Of a DNA stretch of 6,215 nt, positions 5,546 through 6,215 are shown piece after piece (the stretch's first letter is position 1; the number at the start of each line of letters is the position of its first letter). The stretch lies in contig JABWBL010000217.1 of NCBI GenBank assembly GCA_013360535.1, forward strand, positions 1-6,215. The letters run 5' to 3'. The position numbers and the translations under genes were made by a program. The notes under the pieces were generated by a model that searched no databases, was not told the origin of the DNA, and worked only from the letters and a program-made list of their open reading frames with translations. The stretch comes from Planctomycetaceae bacterium (GTDB taxonomy: Bacteria > Planctomycetota > UBA1135 > GCA-002686595).

Positions 5546-6215
5546 GTGAACGAACGCCCTCAGCCCGGCGGAAACGCCCCGGCCAACCCGGCCGATGCCG
5601 TCCTGCAGGGCGAGGTCGAGGTCGTGACGTTCCACAACACCGAGACCCTCTACTCCGTCCTAAGAGTCGCTCCTGAAGAGGGTTACGACGATCCGCAGGC
5701 CTCGACCCTGTGGCGTTCGACGCGTGTGACGGCGGTCGGACTCGCCGACCAGCCCAGTCCGGGCCAGCGCCTCAAGCTCTCCGGCCGGTGGATCAGCCAC
5801 CGCTCCCACGGCCGGCAGTTCGTGTTCGAGAGCCTGGAGCCGCTGCCGCCGCTGGGGGCCGACGGCGCGGTGCGTTACCTCGCCTCGGACGCCTTCGAGG
5901 GCATCGGCGAGACGCTCGCGCGGCGCATCGTCGACAAGCTCGGCCCCAACGCGATCGACGTCATCTACCGCGAGCCCGAGCGCCTGACGGGTGTTGTCGG
6001 CCTGCGCGGGGCCGTGCGCGAGAGCCTCGTCGAGAGCGTGCGCGCCGAGTACGAGCGCCACAAGCTCAACACGTTCCTGCGCTCGGTCGGTCTCGGCCCG
6101 CGCATGGCGAACGCGGTCGTGCGCAAGCTCGGGGCCGAGGCCGAGGCGTCGATCCGCGCCGATCCGTTCCGGCTGGCGGGGCTCGTGCGCGGCATCGGCT
6201 TCCAGACCGCCGACC
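5546..6215 (+). CDS. recD2: RecD2-type ATP-dependent DNA helicase, N-terminal part (3' partial)
   Basis: There are 223 visible residues with no stop before the window edge. The sequence follows the RecD-like helicase N-terminus. An OB-like segment starts at about residue 19 (AVLQGEVEVVTFHN), then comes VTAVGLADQPSPGQRLKLSG (61-80) and the HGRQFVFESLE stretch. A helix-hairpin-helix region follows (YLASDAFEGIGETLARRIV, 111-129), a second, degenerate HhH-like segment (about 148-165), and the DPFRLAGLVRGIGFQTAD block (206-223). The ATPase motifs lie beyond the window. RecD2 is a 5'-3' helicase of DNA repair, found mainly in bacteria and often without RecBC. GTG at 5546 is the start: an in-frame TAA at 5504-5506 closes the frame upstream, and no other ATG, GTG or TTG lies in frame before it. 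Shine-Dalgarno complementarity upstream is weak. A later GTG at 5624 would cut into the conserved N-terminal strand. Confidence 0.9.
   Translation, partial: MNERPQPGGNAPANPADAVLQGEVEVVTFHNTETLYSVLRVAPEEGYDDPQASTLWRSTRVTAVGLADQPSPGQRLKLSGRWISHRSHGRQFVFESLEPLPPLGADGAVRYLASDAFEGIGETLARRIVDKLGPNAIDVIYREPERLTGVVGLRGAVRESLVESVRAEYERHKLNTFLRSVGLGPRMANAVVRKLGAEAEASIRADPFRLAGLVRGIGFQTAD

Noticed and set aside
5194..5676. Plus-strand open frame of 160 codons across rpsU and the start of recD2
   Set aside because: It runs antisense to rpsU and out of frame with recD2. The recD2 frame shows clear family sequence while this one does not.
5660..6195. Two minus-strand open frames opposite recD2
   Set aside because: Both lie antisense to the conserved helicase N-terminus and show no recognisable motif.

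Overview
This is a gene-dense, strongly GC-rich (roughly 70% by eye) bacterial window with five complete or nearly complete protein genes on two strands and one gene cut at each edge. No rRNA, tRNA, CRISPR array, insertion sequence or phage gene is visible. Very high GC, S1-type sulfatases with Tat/lipoprotein-type leaders, and a long-tailed ribosomal protein S21 would fit a high-GC Planctomycetota lineage. Acidobacteriota or Myxococcota are not excluded. This placement is inference from gene content only.

Layout from left to right. (a) 1-1104, plus strand: the C-terminal part of a multi-pass inner-membrane protein, possibly an ABC-2-type exporter permease, cut at the left edge. (b) 1091-3882, minus strand: two tandem, diverged sulfatases of the N-sulfoglucosamine sulfohydrolase (heparan sulfamidase)-like type. 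Both have an intact C-x-P-S-R formylglycine motif, and their ends overlap by an ATGA. The downstream sulfatase also overlaps the membrane gene tail-to-tail by 14 bp. (c) 3946-5010, minus strand: an RluA-family 23S rRNA-type pseudouridine synthase with an N-terminal S4-like domain, 63 bp upstream of the sulfatase pair. (d) 5011-5130: an intergenic gap holding a long imperfect hairpin. (e) 5131-5406, minus strand: ribosomal protein bS21 (rpsU), which must use a TTG start. (f) 5407-5545: a divergent control region with a weak candidate rpsU promoter and a second hairpin. (g) 5546-6215, plus strand: the N-terminal third or so of a RecD2-type helicase, starting at GTG and cut at the right edge.

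How the genes may work together. rpsU, the pseudouridine synthase and the sulfatases all read leftward and could form one transcript. The first two are translation genes and the sulfatases are catabolic genes, so the hairpin between rpsU and the synthase may separate transcription units. The two sulfatases are almost certainly co-translated. They probably act in the periplasm or at the membrane, after cytoplasmic formylglycine maturation and Tat export, on sulfated or N-sulfated glycans. No sulfatase-maturing enzyme, glycoside hydrolase or sugar transporter is seen here. I found no clear evidence of a new biological system. The most interesting points are the translationally coupled sulfamidase-like pair with different leader types, the forced TTG start and unusual tail of bS21, and the two intergenic hairpins.
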